Origin: an uncultured Candidatus Melainabacteria bacterium
GTDB taxonomy: Bacteria; Cyanobacteriota; Vampirovibrionia; Gastranaerophilales; Gastranaerophilaceae
Length of the DNA: 63,515 nucleotides
Direction: 5' to 3'
NCBI GenBank assembly: GCA_934777245.1
Contig: CAKVND010000004.1
Span: forward strand, 1 to 63,515
Shown piece after piece: positions 1 to 8,690 of the stretch. Position numbers and translations under genes: made by a program. The notes under the pieces were generated by a model. That model was not told where the DNA came from. It saw nothing but the letters and a program-made list of their open reading frames with translations, and searched no databases. How positions within the stretch are numbered: position 1 is the first letter of the stretch; each line of letters opens with the position of its first letter.

Positions 1-2814
1 GCCTTCAAAACTCTTGACGGAAAAGACGGTGTTGTTTCTCAAAAAGGCGTTTTTATAAACGATTATGCAATTTCAAACCGCCCGACAACATTCGTTCAAC
101 AAGGTATTATGGACGGTGTATTTAACGAAGCATACATAACGGCGGAAACTGCGTCAAAAATCTTTGGTGCTAAAATCGAAACAGATTTTAATGATTTAAC
201 AATTATTGCTAATGTTGAACGTGATATTCCGATTTTGCACAGCAGTAACGTTATTACTGCAGAAGACAAAGGCCCTAAAGCACACCAAGATGTTGTTTGT
301 CCTAAAAAACAAGGTAAAATAACACTAAATACAATCGGTTTGCGCTCAAATTTATTAAACGATAATATGCGCATTCGCGGACAAGGTTATAGTACTACTA
401 ATGATACTTTTTCAGGCGCAACTCAAGCAAGCATTAACGGTAATATCTTTGGCGGTAAATATAGAGTTGAAGCAACTGAATATCATTATCGCTCTGATGC
501 ATTTATGTTCGGCGGTTTAAGCGCGACTTACAAAAACAGTATTAAAGATAAAGAAACGGGAAAAGACAAATATTTTTACGAATTAGGTAAAGTTAAAGGT
601 GTGAGCGATGTAGATTCCAATATCGGTACAAATATTTTTGGTGCACAAGTATGGAATTATGATTACGAAAAAACTCCGCCACAACAACTTAACGGTTATG
701 TTAAACCGACAAGTTTAGTTAGATTAACCGTAAATGATTTAGAGCCGACTTTATTAAATACTTATGCCGGATATTACACTTTGCGCGACGTGCAACTTCC
801 AAACCCTGTAAAAAATATTAAATTAGAAGAAGTTAACGAAGATGGTACAATTGAGTTAATCAAAGAAGAAAGATATTCTGTTTTCGGTAACAAACCGTTT
901 GAAAAAGAACAACGCGGAACTGCTTACGCCGGTGTTTGGGGTTATCAAAACAGATTCTTTAGAGAAGGCGCAAATATTTATCGCGGAAATAACAAAAAAG
1001 TTACTGCCGGTATCGGTTATCAATACGGTATTAAAGACAATGTAACTTTTGAATCAAAATTAACAGGCGATAAATTATACGAAAAGAATGGTTCAAGCGT
1101 AATTTATAGAATACCGACTAACGACACTTTGCTTGTAAGCGGTACTCAAAAGAGCGTAAACTATTTGGAAGGTGCTACTTCACTTAACAGCGTTGAATGG
1201 GTAAATCCTAACAACAAAAACATCAAGTGTAGATTTACGGCAGGCGCGAGCATTGCGCACGACATTAGAGAAGAATATACCCATGCCGGCTACATAGTAA
1301 AAGGTACGGGCGAATACGAAAAAGATTTATCAAAATATTCAGGTAAAATTCTTAAACCAAAAAGATTCAATTCTAAAGTTGAATTATTCCAAACTTCACC
1401 TGATTTCTATATCGCAAGCAGTGATTCAACTTCTAAAAACGATAGAACAGGCGGTAAGGTTTCAGGTGGTATCAGCTTCAATTCTACAAGCGCAAGCGGT
1501 AGTTATAGCAGATACTATTCAAACATGAATCATAGATATCAAGGTGGAACTATTAAGTTTGATGAAGGTTCTGTAAACGCATCAACAAAAATTCCTAAGG
1601 TTGCTAACTTGAGATTCAACAGCTTTTATAGACGCGGTACTAATGATTTAGGCAGAAACAAAAACTATTTTTATGATGCAAACGCTTCTCGTGATATAAG
1701 TCATTGGGCAAGAGTTCAAGTCGGCAGACGTGAAAGCTTGTATGATACAAAATATGACTACGAAACATCTTTGAATAGAAATTATCATTCAAAATATGCT
1801 GATAATTATGCACAATTAGACGTTCCAATTCCGGGAAATCACGGTAGATTTACGCTTGGTCACAGTATCGTAAGATACAATACCGCAACTTATAAAAATG
1901 GTTACAATATGTTCCGCTTTGGTTATACATTCCCAACTTGGAAACGCTTAACTCTCGGAGTTGGTTATGGTTTCAGATATAGCGGTCAAGGCGGAAATGA
2001 TTTTAACGTAAACCTTGGCTACCGTGCAAAATCAGGTCAAACAATGGCCGTAGGTTATCAATACTCACAAAATGGCGGATATTTTATTGATAACATGTTT
2101 ACACCGACTACGAACAGACACTCAATAAATTTTGTGTTCAATGACGCGTTCCAATTATTTAACCATGGTTTGAAATCAGTTGGTCAAGAAGATTTGGATA
2201 AAGGTATTTTTGAAGCAATTGCATTTGTTGACGTTAATAAAAACGGCAAATTCGATAGAAAAATTGATATTCCGATTAAAGATGTACCGCTTATTACAAG
2301 TTGGTCAGGAGAAACTTGTTTAACTAATAAACGCGGAAGAACTTATTCTTCAAGCTTAACTCAAGGTGTTTATACAGTTTCGCTTGATATGAACCAATTG
2401 CCGATTACCGTTGCACCGCTTACAAACGATTTAATCAATAAGAAAATCAAAATTGACGGCGGTTCAACGACAAAACTTGAAATACCTTTAGCAAGTACAG
2501 TTGGTTCTGTGTCAGGTGTATTAAAAATTTCTGATGAGTTCGAACGCGATTTGAAAATTACAGATTTTGTAGTTGTTCTTCTTGATTCTAACAGAGAAGA
2601 AGTTAATTATTCTACTGTTGATTCTTCAGGTGAATTCTATATTTCAGGCTTAGCCCCAGGAAATTATACACTAAAATTGGATGAACGATTTGTTGATGCC
2701 TATGGATTAGAAAAATTACAAAACAGCGAAATTAGCATTTCTATTCCGTATGATTACAATACGCCAATAGATTTCACGGAACAAAACTTGGAGTACAAGA
2801 CATTGGCTCTATAA
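1..2814 (+). CDS. Large outer-membrane beta-barrel protein, 5' truncated (usher-like?)
   Basis: The reading frame is open from the first base, so the N-terminus and any signal peptide lie outside the window. About 700 residues show alternating polar/hydrophobic strands rich in Tyr, Gly and Asn and ending in aromatics (for example around 1900-2150), as in an outer-membrane beta barrel. The last 200 residues look like prealbumin/SdrD-B-type beta sandwiches: a FVDVNKNGKFDRK segment near 2225, then a GSVSGVL...LAPGNYTLKLD domain. A barrel followed by such domains recalls fimbrial ushers, but no chaperone or fimbrial gene is visible, so usher is only a suggestion. A strong terminator follows the stop codon. 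Confidence 0.6.
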   Translation, partial: AFKTLDGKDGVVSQKGVFINDYAISNRPTTFVQQGIMDGVFNEAYITAETASKIFGAKIETDFNDLTIIANVERDIPILHSSNVITAEDKGPKAHQDVVCPKKQGKITLNTIGLRSNLLNDNMRIRGQGYSTTNDTFSGATQASINGNIFGGKYRVEATEYHYRSDAFMFGGLSATYKNSIKDKETGKDKYFYELGKVKGVSDVDSNIGTNIFGAQVWNYDYEKTPPQQLNGYVKPTSLVRLTVNDLEPTLLNTYAGYYTLRDVQLPNPVKNIKLEEVNEDGTIELIKEERYSVFGNKPFEKEQRGTAYAGVWGYQNRFFREGANIYRGNNKKVTAGIGYQYGIKDNVTFESKLTGDKLYEKNGSSVIYRIPTNDTLLVSGTQKSVNYLEGATSLNSVEWVNPNNKNIKCRFTAGASIAHDIREEYTHAGYIVKGTGEYEKDLSKYSGKILKPKRFNSKVELFQTSPDFYIASSDSTSKNDRTGGKVSGGISFNSTSASGSYSRYYSNMNHRYQGGTIKFDEGSVNASTKIPKVANLRFNSFYRRGTNDLGRNKNYFYDANASRDISHWARVQVGRRESLYDTKYDYETSLNRNYHSKYADNYAQLDVPIPGNHGRFTLGHSIVRYNTATYKNGYNMFRFGYTFPTWKRLTLGVGYGFRYSGQGGNDFNVNLGYRAKSGQTMAVGYQYSQNGGYFIDNMFTPTTNRHSINFVFNDAFQLFNHGLKSVGQEDLDKGIFEAIAFVDVNKNGKFDRKIDIPIKDVPLITSWSGETCLTNKRGRTYSSSLTQGVYTVSLDMNQLPITVAPLTNDLINKKIKIDGGSTTKLEIPLASTVGSVSGVLKISDEFERDLKITDFVVVLLDSNREEVNYSTVDSSGEFYISGLAPGNYTLKLDERFVDAYGLEKLQNSEISISIPYDYNTPIDFTEQNLEYKTLAL

Positions 2815-2866
2815 GACGATGGCAATTCGCCATTTAACAAAATTCTATTTAACATGAAAAATCACT

Positions 2867-2893
2867 AGCCACTAAAAATAGTGGCTTTTTTTT
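2867..2893 (+). terminator. Rho-independent terminator
   Basis: Perfect 7-bp stem AGCCACT/AGTGGCT with a 6-nt loop, followed by seven T. It lies 53 nt after the beta-barrel gene. Confidence 0.9.
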
Positions 2894-2905
2894 AGATTAA
2901 ATAAC

Positions 2906-3544
2906 TTAATCAAAAAATTCCGGAGCGTCATTGTGCGTCACTTCTTTACCATTTATAAATAATTTATCCTGTGGCGCAATTTTAATCTCTTCAAAGCTCT
3001 TTTTTAAATCTTCGAGCGTTAAAACATCCTTACGTATAAAAAAATTCTTATCATCTTGTGGGTTAGTAAAATTTATAAACCAACTGTCAGTATGTTTATC
3101 GTAGCCGATATCACTCTCAGCATATATGCTTTTGTAGATTTTGAAATAACTTGGTTTTACAACATCTTTGAGTTTGTCTAAAACGGTTGAAAAAAGTTGC
3201 ACAGAATCGTTAGTAATTCTTTTTCCGCCAATAAGAAGGGCAGACTTTGTTTTGCAATTCTGTTTTTTAACAATTGAAATTAAATCTTCTTTTACTTTTT
3301 GAATAGTTTCTAAGCTGTTAAAAAAGTGAAAGCCGAGTGCACCGTCATTATCTACCAAACCTCCTGCAGAACAAGTTCTAATATTTGGCGTCCAAATATC
3401 GCCACCCTTTAGCATAGACTCCATTAAAGGTTTCTTAGAATTGCAATAAAAATAACTACGAAACTTTTGTTTATCAAAATTAGGAGATGAAACAAAATGT
3501 ATATTTGATTTAAAATTTAATCTGTTATTATTTTGAATATTCAT
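2906..3544 (-). CDS. Hypothetical protein with N-terminal NF-x-S tag
   Basis: 212 residues from the ATG at 3544. The frame extends upstream to 3586, but the 3544 start gives the N-terminus MNIQNNNRLNFKS, which matches other tagged proteins in this window (22151, 39413, 60365, 60937). No Shine-Dalgarno site is visible at either start. The protein is Lys/Asn/Phe-rich with no signal peptide or membrane segment. The central part has GGxxxxP and CSAGG-like turns and an ALLIGGKRI segment; no enzyme motif is recognised. Function unknown. Confidence 0.6.
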   Translation of the reverse strand: MNIQNNNRLNFKSNIHFVSSPNFDKQKFRSYFYCNSKKPLMESMLKGGDIWTPNIRTCSAGGLVDNDGALGFHFFNSLETIQKVKEDLISIVKKQNCKTKSALLIGGKRITNDSVQLFSTVLDKLKDVVKPSYFKIYKSIYAESDIGYDKHTDSWFINFTNPQDDKNFFIRKDVLTLEDLKKSFEEIKIAPQDKLFINGKEVTHNDAPEFFD

Positions 3545-3592
3545 ATTTTGTTTAAAACACATAAAAAATAAATTTGCTAAGCACATTAAAAC

Positions 3593-3613
3593 ATTCTCTT
3601 TTAAAAAGAGAAT
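3593..3613 (-). terminator. Probable terminator of the HD gene
   Basis: 10-bp inverted repeat ATTCTCTTTT/AAAAGAGAAT around a single base. Read on the minus strand it is followed by GTTTT. It lies just after the HD phosphohydrolase gene. Confidence 0.5.
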
Positions 3614-3644
3614 TCAAAAAAAACAATATATGCTTACTATCCTA

Positions 3645-4451
3645 CTATAGATAACATTTAGGTTCTTGACCTTGAACTCCTGCGTACAATTCAACATACT
3701 GTTTTGCCGGACTTGAATCAATTTTTGTAAACAAAACTTCTTCAATTTGGAAGAAACCAACATCGCCTGTCATTTCAACCGTAATTTTAATAGGTTTCTT
3801 TTCACCATGTTGAATTCGAATTCTATCAATTGCATTTGCAGAATACTTGTGAATATCACCAACTTTTGGAGTTGTATTCATTGCTAGTGGAATTCTTGCA
3901 CGGCCTTTTGTCATATCACAACCGTCTGCAATAAGAATAATACCGGCTTCTGTAGAATGGATTTTTCTTGAAGCCATGTGCCCGATAATAGCTTCAATTA
4001 CAACTGAACGAATTACAACGCGTCTGTGCATATCATTTGGCAATATGTGCATTAAAGCTCTTTCTACAAGTGGTTTTGCCAAGATAACAGACATTTCTTC
4101 ATGTCCTTGACGTCCTATCATCATTCCCAAATCGTGCATCGAACCTGCAAGAATTACAGCACACATACTATCTTCAAATGTGCCGATTTCTTCTTTTTCT
4201 AAAGAAGTTTGAATACCGCATTCATGAAGAATGTTTAACATCTTTATCGAATTTGCTGCAACTTGTCGCATGTGAACAGGGCCGTGGTCGTTATAACCAA
4301 GGCGCTTAATAGAAACATTGTTCGCATAATCTTGCATTTCTTGAAGTTCTGCATCCTCAAACAAGTATTGCGCAAGTTCTAAACATAATGGATGACTTTG
4401 TAATCTTTTGAGAATCTTAGATTCTACTGATATTTCTTTTACTGATTTCAT
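3645..4451 (-). CDS. HD-superfamily metal-dependent phosphohydrolase
   Basis: 268 residues. The HD signature is clear: His60 in NDHGPVH, His106-Asp107 in GSMHDLG, His117 in GRQGHEE and a later Asp in IADGCDMTKGRARIP. These would bind a divalent metal pair for phosphoester hydrolysis; the substrate (nucleotide, cyclic nucleotide or other) cannot be told. No partner domain such as a GGDEF or RelA synthetase is attached, and the protein looks cytoplasmic. It is divergent from recG. On the minus strand an extended -10 (TGTTAAAAT) lies 12 nt before the ATG, so the mRNA leader would be very short, and no Shine-Dalgarno site is seen. Confidence 0.85.
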   Translation of the reverse strand: MKSVKEISVESKILKRLQSHPLCLELAQYLFEDAELQEMQDYANNVSIKRLGYNDHGPVHMRQVAANSIKMLNILHECGIQTSLEKEEIGTFEDSMCAVILAGSMHDLGMMIGRQGHEEMSVILAKPLVERALMHILPNDMHRRVVIRSVVIEAIIGHMASRKIHSTEAGIILIADGCDMTKGRARIPLAMNTTPKVGDIHKYSANAIDRIRIQHGEKKPIKITVEMTGDVGFFQIEEVLFTKIDSSPAKQYVELYAGVQGQEPKCYL

Positions 4452-4556
4452 AGCTCTACATTCATTTTAACACATGTTTTTCATAAAATAAACAGTTGTT
4501 AACAAATGCTATTATAAACTTAAATGAATTATAAATAAGCACTAATAAATTTATAG

Positions 4557-4571
4557 TATAATTTCTTTATG
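4557..4571 (+). promoter_or_regulatory. -10 box giving a leaderless recG mRNA
   Basis: A perfect TATAAT at 4557-4562 is followed by six bases and then the recG ATG at 4569. Transcription would begin at or next to the A of the start codon. No Shine-Dalgarno site exists. The -35 region is weak. A 10-bp palindrome TTGTTAACAA sits upstream at 4496-4505. Confidence 0.5.
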
Positions 4572-6932
4572 AATAATCTTGAGCAAATAAAAAAAGCCAT
4601 TGAAATAGAAGTTAAATATAAATATATTAACATCAATGGTAAAACGCGCAGTTTTTCATCATTTATTTGTTCAGAGCTAAAGAAAGAAATAAAAGTCTCA
4701 AAAAATCCGAAATGGAAAGTTTTGCTTGAACATTTTGAACGTTATTCAATGGATACGCTTCCACAGCGCAAACGCTCATTAGAAAGACTTGTGAGTGTTA
4801 TAAAAGCAGATATGGCACCAAAGCCCGAAGTTGAAAAAAATAACACGCTTACTCTAAAATCAGATGTTATGTATCTAAAAGGTGTTGGGCCTAAAATTGC
4901 TTATATGCTAAACAAACTCGGAATTTATACAGTTGGTGATTTGTTGTATTATTTTCCGCGCAAACATGTTGATTATTCAACCAGAACGCGAATTCGCGAT
5001 TTGAAAGTCGGTGAAACTACTACGATTTTTGGCACGATAAAAGCTGTAGAATCATTTACTACAAAAAATAATCTTGGTGTTGTTAAAGTTCGAATAGGTG
5101 ACGGCTCCGGATATTTAAATTTAAGTTTTTTTGCTTCCAAAGCAAACAAATACACTCAAGAAAGAATGAAAACCCAGTTTCCAAAGGGAGCAGGTATAAT
5201 GGTGTCAGGACTTGTTAAATATAATAATTACGATAGAAGCTTGACGCTTGATAAACCGACTTATTCAATTATGGACGACGATATTCTTGACCCGTCAAAT
5301 ATAAATATGGCAAGAATTGTGCCGATTTATCCATTAAGTGAAAAACTGAATATAAAAACTCTAAGGCGTGCAATTTTTAACACAATTCAACTTTTCAAAA
5401 ACGACATTGAAACGGTTTTACCTAGCAAAATTATTGAAAAATACAATTTACTTCCGAAAAACGAAGCAATTGAAAATATTCATTTCCCAAAAGACAATGA
5501 AAGCTTACAAAAAGCGCGTTACACACTTGTGTTTGAGGAATTATTTTTAATTCAACTCAAACTTGCACTTTTGCGGGAAGAAAATAACAAAAACCTTTCT
5601 GCCGTACCTTTGGAAATCAAAAAAGACGGACTTGTAATGCGATTTATTGAAAGCTTGCCGTTCAAATTAACTTCTGCACAACAAAGAGCGGTTAATGAGA
5701 TTTTGAATGACTTGAATTCAACAAAACCAATGCAAAGGCTTTTACAAGGTGATGTTGGTAGCGGAAAAACCGTTGTGGCTACAATTATGTTGCTTGCAGG
5801 TATTGAGAATGGTTATCAGGCCGCAATTATGGCGCCGACGGAAATTTTAGCGCAACAACATTATAATAATTTGGTTAAATGGCTGACACCGCTTGGTTTG
5901 AAAGTCGAACTTTTAATCGGAAGTATCGGCAAAAAATTAAGACGCGAATCTGAAACGAATTTGAGAAACGGACAAGCAAATATTGCGGTCGGAACGCACG
6001 CTCTAATTCAGGATGGCGTTGAATTTGCTAATTTGGGCGCGGTTGTGATTGATGAACAACATAGATTTGGCGTAAAACAGAGATTAGCATTGAGGAAGAA
6101 ATCCCAAAATCCGCAAGTTTTAACTATGACAGCGACTCCAATTCCTAGAACGCTTGCAATCACAATGAACGGGGATTTGGATTTAACGATTATTGATGAG
6201 CTTCCAAAAGGCAGAAAACCGATTATTACAACACTTACTAATTCAAGACGCCAGATTGCGGATTTAATCAGGCATGAAGTTGATAATGGACGCCAAGCTT
6301 ATATTGTTTATCCGCTGATTGAAGAAAGTGAAACGCTTTCTGCCAAGGCTGCTACGATAGAAAAAGAGCGTTGGCAAAAAGAAGTTTTTCCAAACTACAA
6401 AATTGGGCTTTTGCATGGCAAATTGAAAAATGACGAAAAAGACGAAGTCATGGAGAAATTTAAAAATAAAGAGTATGATATTTTGGTTTCAACGACAGTT
6501 GTTGAAGTCGGCGTGGATGTTCCGAATGCGACTGTAATTGTAATTGAAAACGCCGAACGTTTTGGACTTTCTCAATTGCATCAGCTTAGAGGACGTGTTG
6601 GAAGAAGTGATTTGCAGTCTTATTGCGTTTTATCGTCTTCTACTAAATCTCAAGAAACACGCGCTAGATTGGATATTATGACGCAAACGAATGACGGTTT
6701 TGTAATTGCAGAAAAAGATTTGCAAATCAGAGGACCGGGAGAATTTTTGGGAACTCGTCAGAGCGGATTGCCGGATATGATTATTGCAGATATTGTGAAC
6801 GACGCTAAAATTTTGGAACTCGCCCGAAGTGAAGCCATTGAGTTTGTAAGAAACAACAATATCGATGATTATCCGTTGTTGAAAGAAGCTAAAGGTTTGA
6901 ATTTCGATGGCGATTTGTTTGGCGCAGGATAA
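4569..6932 (+). CDS. recG: ATP-dependent DNA helicase RecG
   Basis: 787 residues. RecG remodels stalled replication forks and branch-migrates Holliday junctions. The wedge domain follows an N-terminal extension of about 95 residues, longer than E. coli RecG and like the cyanobacterial form. VYLKGVGPKIAYML (near residue 98) starts the conserved region. Helicase motifs are complete: Walker A GDVGSGKT near 394, motif II DEQH near 495, motif III TATPIPR near 520, and QLRGRVGRS near 670. The gene is monocistronic and divergent from the HD gene. Confidence 0.97.
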   Translation: MNNLEQIKKAIEIEVKYKYININGKTRSFSSFICSELKKEIKVSKNPKWKVLLEHFERYSMDTLPQRKRSLERLVSVIKADMAPKPEVEKNNTLTLKSDVMYLKGVGPKIAYMLNKLGIYTVGDLLYYFPRKHVDYSTRTRIRDLKVGETTTIFGTIKAVESFTTKNNLGVVKVRIGDGSGYLNLSFFASKANKYTQERMKTQFPKGAGIMVSGLVKYNNYDRSLTLDKPTYSIMDDDILDPSNINMARIVPIYPLSEKLNIKTLRRAIFNTIQLFKNDIETVLPSKIIEKYNLLPKNEAIENIHFPKDNESLQKARYTLVFEELFLIQLKLALLREENNKNLSAVPLEIKKDGLVMRFIESLPFKLTSAQQRAVNEILNDLNSTKPMQRLLQGDVGSGKTVVATIMLLAGIENGYQAAIMAPTEILAQQHYNNLVKWLTPLGLKVELLIGSIGKKLRRESETNLRNGQANIAVGTHALIQDGVEFANLGAVVIDEQHRFGVKQRLALRKKSQNPQVLTMTATPIPRTLAITMNGDLDLTIIDELPKGRKPIITTLTNSRRQIADLIRHEVDNGRQAYIVYPLIEESETLSAKAATIEKERWQKEVFPNYKIGLLHGKLKNDEKDEVMEKFKNKEYDILVSTTVVEVGVDVPNATVIVIENAERFGLSQLHQLRGRVGRSDLQSYCVLSSSTKSQETRARLDIMTQTNDGFVIAEKDLQIRGPGEFLGTRQSGLPDMIIADIVNDAKILELARSEAIEFVRNNNIDDYPLLKEAKGLNFDGDLFGAG

Positions 6933-7002
6933 TAAAAGTATCATCCGCTTTCAAAATAAAAAATTTCTTTTTATATACAAAAATGTTATTAACTTATCAT
7001 AC

Positions 7003-7731
7003 CTAAAGTTTTTTATATACATTTTTGAAAACATTTTCAAAATTATATTTTTTGATTAATGCATCTACATCCATATATTGCCTATCATAATCACCAATAA
7101 CAAACAAACTTCCTTTTTTAAGAAAATCCGAAGCAAGTTTTACAAACTCTTCCATTTTATCGTTCAAAAAATATCCAAGAATGTTTCGACACATCAAAAT
7201 TGTATTCGATTCATCTTTGATTTTTGTAATTTCTTGAAACATATCGCCTTTATTAAAATTCACATTACTTGTTAATTTATCTTGAGCTTTTATTGTTTTA
7301 AATCTTTTTGCAACAGTATCGCCTTCTATTTCTATATTTTTATCTGTTTTAGAAAAATAATCATCAATATTTTCTACACGACTCATTATTTCAAAAACAT
7401 CGTTTTCACTCGCTTTTATATATCCACTTTTGGCAGTATTTACAATTTCATCATCAATATCAAAAGCTTTTATAGGAAAGAATTTTTTTACACAATTTTT
7501 TGCCGCTTCAAACAATGAAATAATTTTAGAATATGCTTCTGAACCATCAGAAGCTGCAAACATTACAATGTTCACTTTATCTTTATTTTTAAAATGATCA
7601 ATCTCATAATTAGCTAATTTTTCCCAATCCAGATCACTTCTAAACAAAGTTGTAAAACATCCAAAGCTTTCGCCCGCAGAATTTTTATAACGTCTGCCAT
7701 TTGATTGAAATGTAATATTATGAATTTGCAT
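7003..7731 (-). CDS. CheR-like SAM-dependent methyltransferase with N-terminal tag
   Basis: 242 residues. The pattern of the CheR methyltransferase core is visible: MFAASDGSEAYS (family CStGeEpYS), KAFDIDDEIVNTAKSGYI (family atDid...A..G.Y) and MCRNILGYF (family FRNVLIYF), followed by FLKKGSLFVIGDYD. It lacks the usual N-terminal helical CheR domain and instead begins MQIHNITFQS, resembling the recurring tag in this window. It lies far from the chemosensory cluster at 23-29.5 kb. It could methylate chemoreceptors there or act on another substrate. No Shine-Dalgarno site is seen before the ATG. Confidence 0.75.
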   Translation of the reverse strand: MQIHNITFQSNGRRYKNSAGESFGCFTTLFRSDLDWEKLANYEIDHFKNKDKVNIVMFAASDGSEAYSKIISLFEAAKNCVKKFFPIKAFDIDDEIVNTAKSGYIKASENDVFEIMSRVENIDDYFSKTDKNIEIEGDTVAKRFKTIKAQDKLTSNVNFNKGDMFQEITKIKDESNTILMCRNILGYFLNDKMEEFVKLASDFLKKGSLFVIGDYDRQYMDVDALIKKYNFENVFKNVYKKL

Positions 7732-7773
7732 ATTAATTAAAAACGTGTAAATAAAAATTTTGCTATTTTATTA

Positions 7774-7782
7774 TGTTATACT
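7774..7782 (+). promoter_or_regulatory. Extended -10 promoter of the acetyltransferase gene
   Basis: TGT followed by TATACT, an extended -10 element, 38 nt before the ATG at 7821. No good -35 box is seen. Confidence 0.45.
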
Positions 7783-7820
7783 AAAAGTGAATATTTTAAT
7801 AATAAGATAAGGAAGAAAAA

Positions 7821-8276
7821 ATGCTAAGAAAAGCAACCGAAAAAGATATTGCAAGAATTGCAGAAATTATTGTATTTACTAAAAGACATACATATCGCGA
7901 TATTTTTAAAAATGATGAAGTCTCATTTAATGTTATACAAGTACTTTCAGAAGCTGAAGGATTTAAAAAACCGCACGCATTAGACAATATGTATGTTTAT
8001 GATGATGGAATTGTAAAAGCTATGATAAATGCAGAAGTTGGTGAAGATAAAATCACAATCAGCGATTTTTATGTAGATAAATTTTTTCAAGGCGAAGGAA
8101 TTGGAACTTATGTAATGAATGAATTCATAAAAATGAGTAAACCTATTTATTTCTGGGTTTTAGATAAAAATGAACCGGCAAGAGTTTTTTATGAAAAACT
8201 AGGTTTCAAATTAACCGGCGTAAAACAAGAATTTGAAGATTCCGGATTTTATATATTGCAATATGCAAGAGTTTAA
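7821..8276 (+). CDS. GNAT-family N-acetyltransferase
   Basis: 151 residues, a single GNAT domain. MLRKATEKDIARIAEI is the usual beta1-alpha1 start, ISDFYVDKFFQGEGIGTYVMNEF carries the acetyl-CoA binding motif (Q/R-G-x-G-I-G), and NEPARVFYEKLGFKLTG is the C-terminal motif B. It would move an acetyl group from acetyl-CoA to an unknown amine. An AAGGAAG site lies before the ATG. It is convergent with the next gene, and a shared terminator follows. It is not closely related to the tagged GNAT-like trio at 39.4 and 60-61 kb. Confidence 0.9.
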   Translation: MLRKATEKDIARIAEIIVFTKRHTYRDIFKNDEVSFNVIQVLSEAEGFKKPHALDNMYVYDDGIVKAMINAEVGEDKITISDFYVDKFFQGEGIGTYVMNEFIKMSKPIYFWVLDKNEPARVFYEKLGFKLTGVKQEFEDSGFYILQYARV

Positions 8277-8283
8277 TAAAAAT

Positions 8284-8312
8284 AAAAAATGCGCTCAATG
8301 AGCGCATTTTTT
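8284..8312. terminator. Bidirectional terminator
   Basis: 13-bp stem (AAAAAATGCGCTC/GAGCGCATTTTTT) with A-run and T-run on opposite sides. It can stop transcription from both convergent genes and overlaps the stop codon of the minus-strand gene. Confidence 0.9.
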
Positions 8313-8508
8313 AACCTCTTTTTACAACTGTTGCAATCAATTCTCCATAGCTGTTAAAACAACCGCTTGTTTCTTTGATTTCGTAAGTTGCTTCGCTATC
8401 TTCTGCTTTTTCTTTTTTTGCAAAAGCTTCTGCGCTTTCTAAATCCTTGAATTCACCTGCCATATCAGGTTCAAAATAAGATGGTTTATCGATAAAAACT
8501 TGATACAT
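8311..8508 (-). CDS. Small hypothetical protein
   Basis: 65 residues from ATG 8508, chosen because a perfect AGGAGG (8515-8520 on the complement) precedes it by six bases. The frame runs further upstream to 8655, but that part is translated repeat DNA (the VIARSN...GDEAIH signature) and is rejected. The protein starts MYQVFIDKPSYFEPD and has a charged Glu/Lys middle (SAEAFAKKEKAEDSEATYEI). No known domain is recognised. Confidence 0.75.
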   Translation of the reverse strand: MYQVFIDKPSYFEPDMAGEFKDLESAEAFAKKEKAEDSEATYEIKETSGCFNSYGELIATVVKRG

Positions 8509-8580
8509 AATATGCCTCCTAAACTTCTTATAGCACAAAGAAAAGTAGATTGAAATATTATAACCGGTTAACAATTTTTT

Positions 8581-8686
8581 ATGGATTGCTTCGTCGCCAA
8601 TTAAATCGTTGCTCCTCGCAATGACTTGGCGTAAGACTTTCCGGCATGGCGTCATTGCGAAGCTCGTTAGAGGTGTGGCAATCCAT
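8581..8686. repeat. Palindromic interspersed repeat, full copy (family A)
   Basis: About 106 bp. Ends ATGGATTGC and GCAATCCAT are perfect inverted repeats. An inner pair, TCGCAATGAC and GTCATTGCGA, is also inverted. It resembles the widespread bacterial intergenic repeat whose translation gives VIARSN..GDEAIH. Partial copies lie at 13190-13235 and 37461-37506. It sits between the AsmA-like stop codon and the small gene. Confidence 0.8.
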
Positions 8687-8690
8687 AATA

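Noticed and set aside
8509..8655. N-terminal extension of the small gene at 8311-8508
   Set aside because: It is translated family A repeat (VIARSN...GDEAIH), and the AGGAGG site marks the internal ATG.
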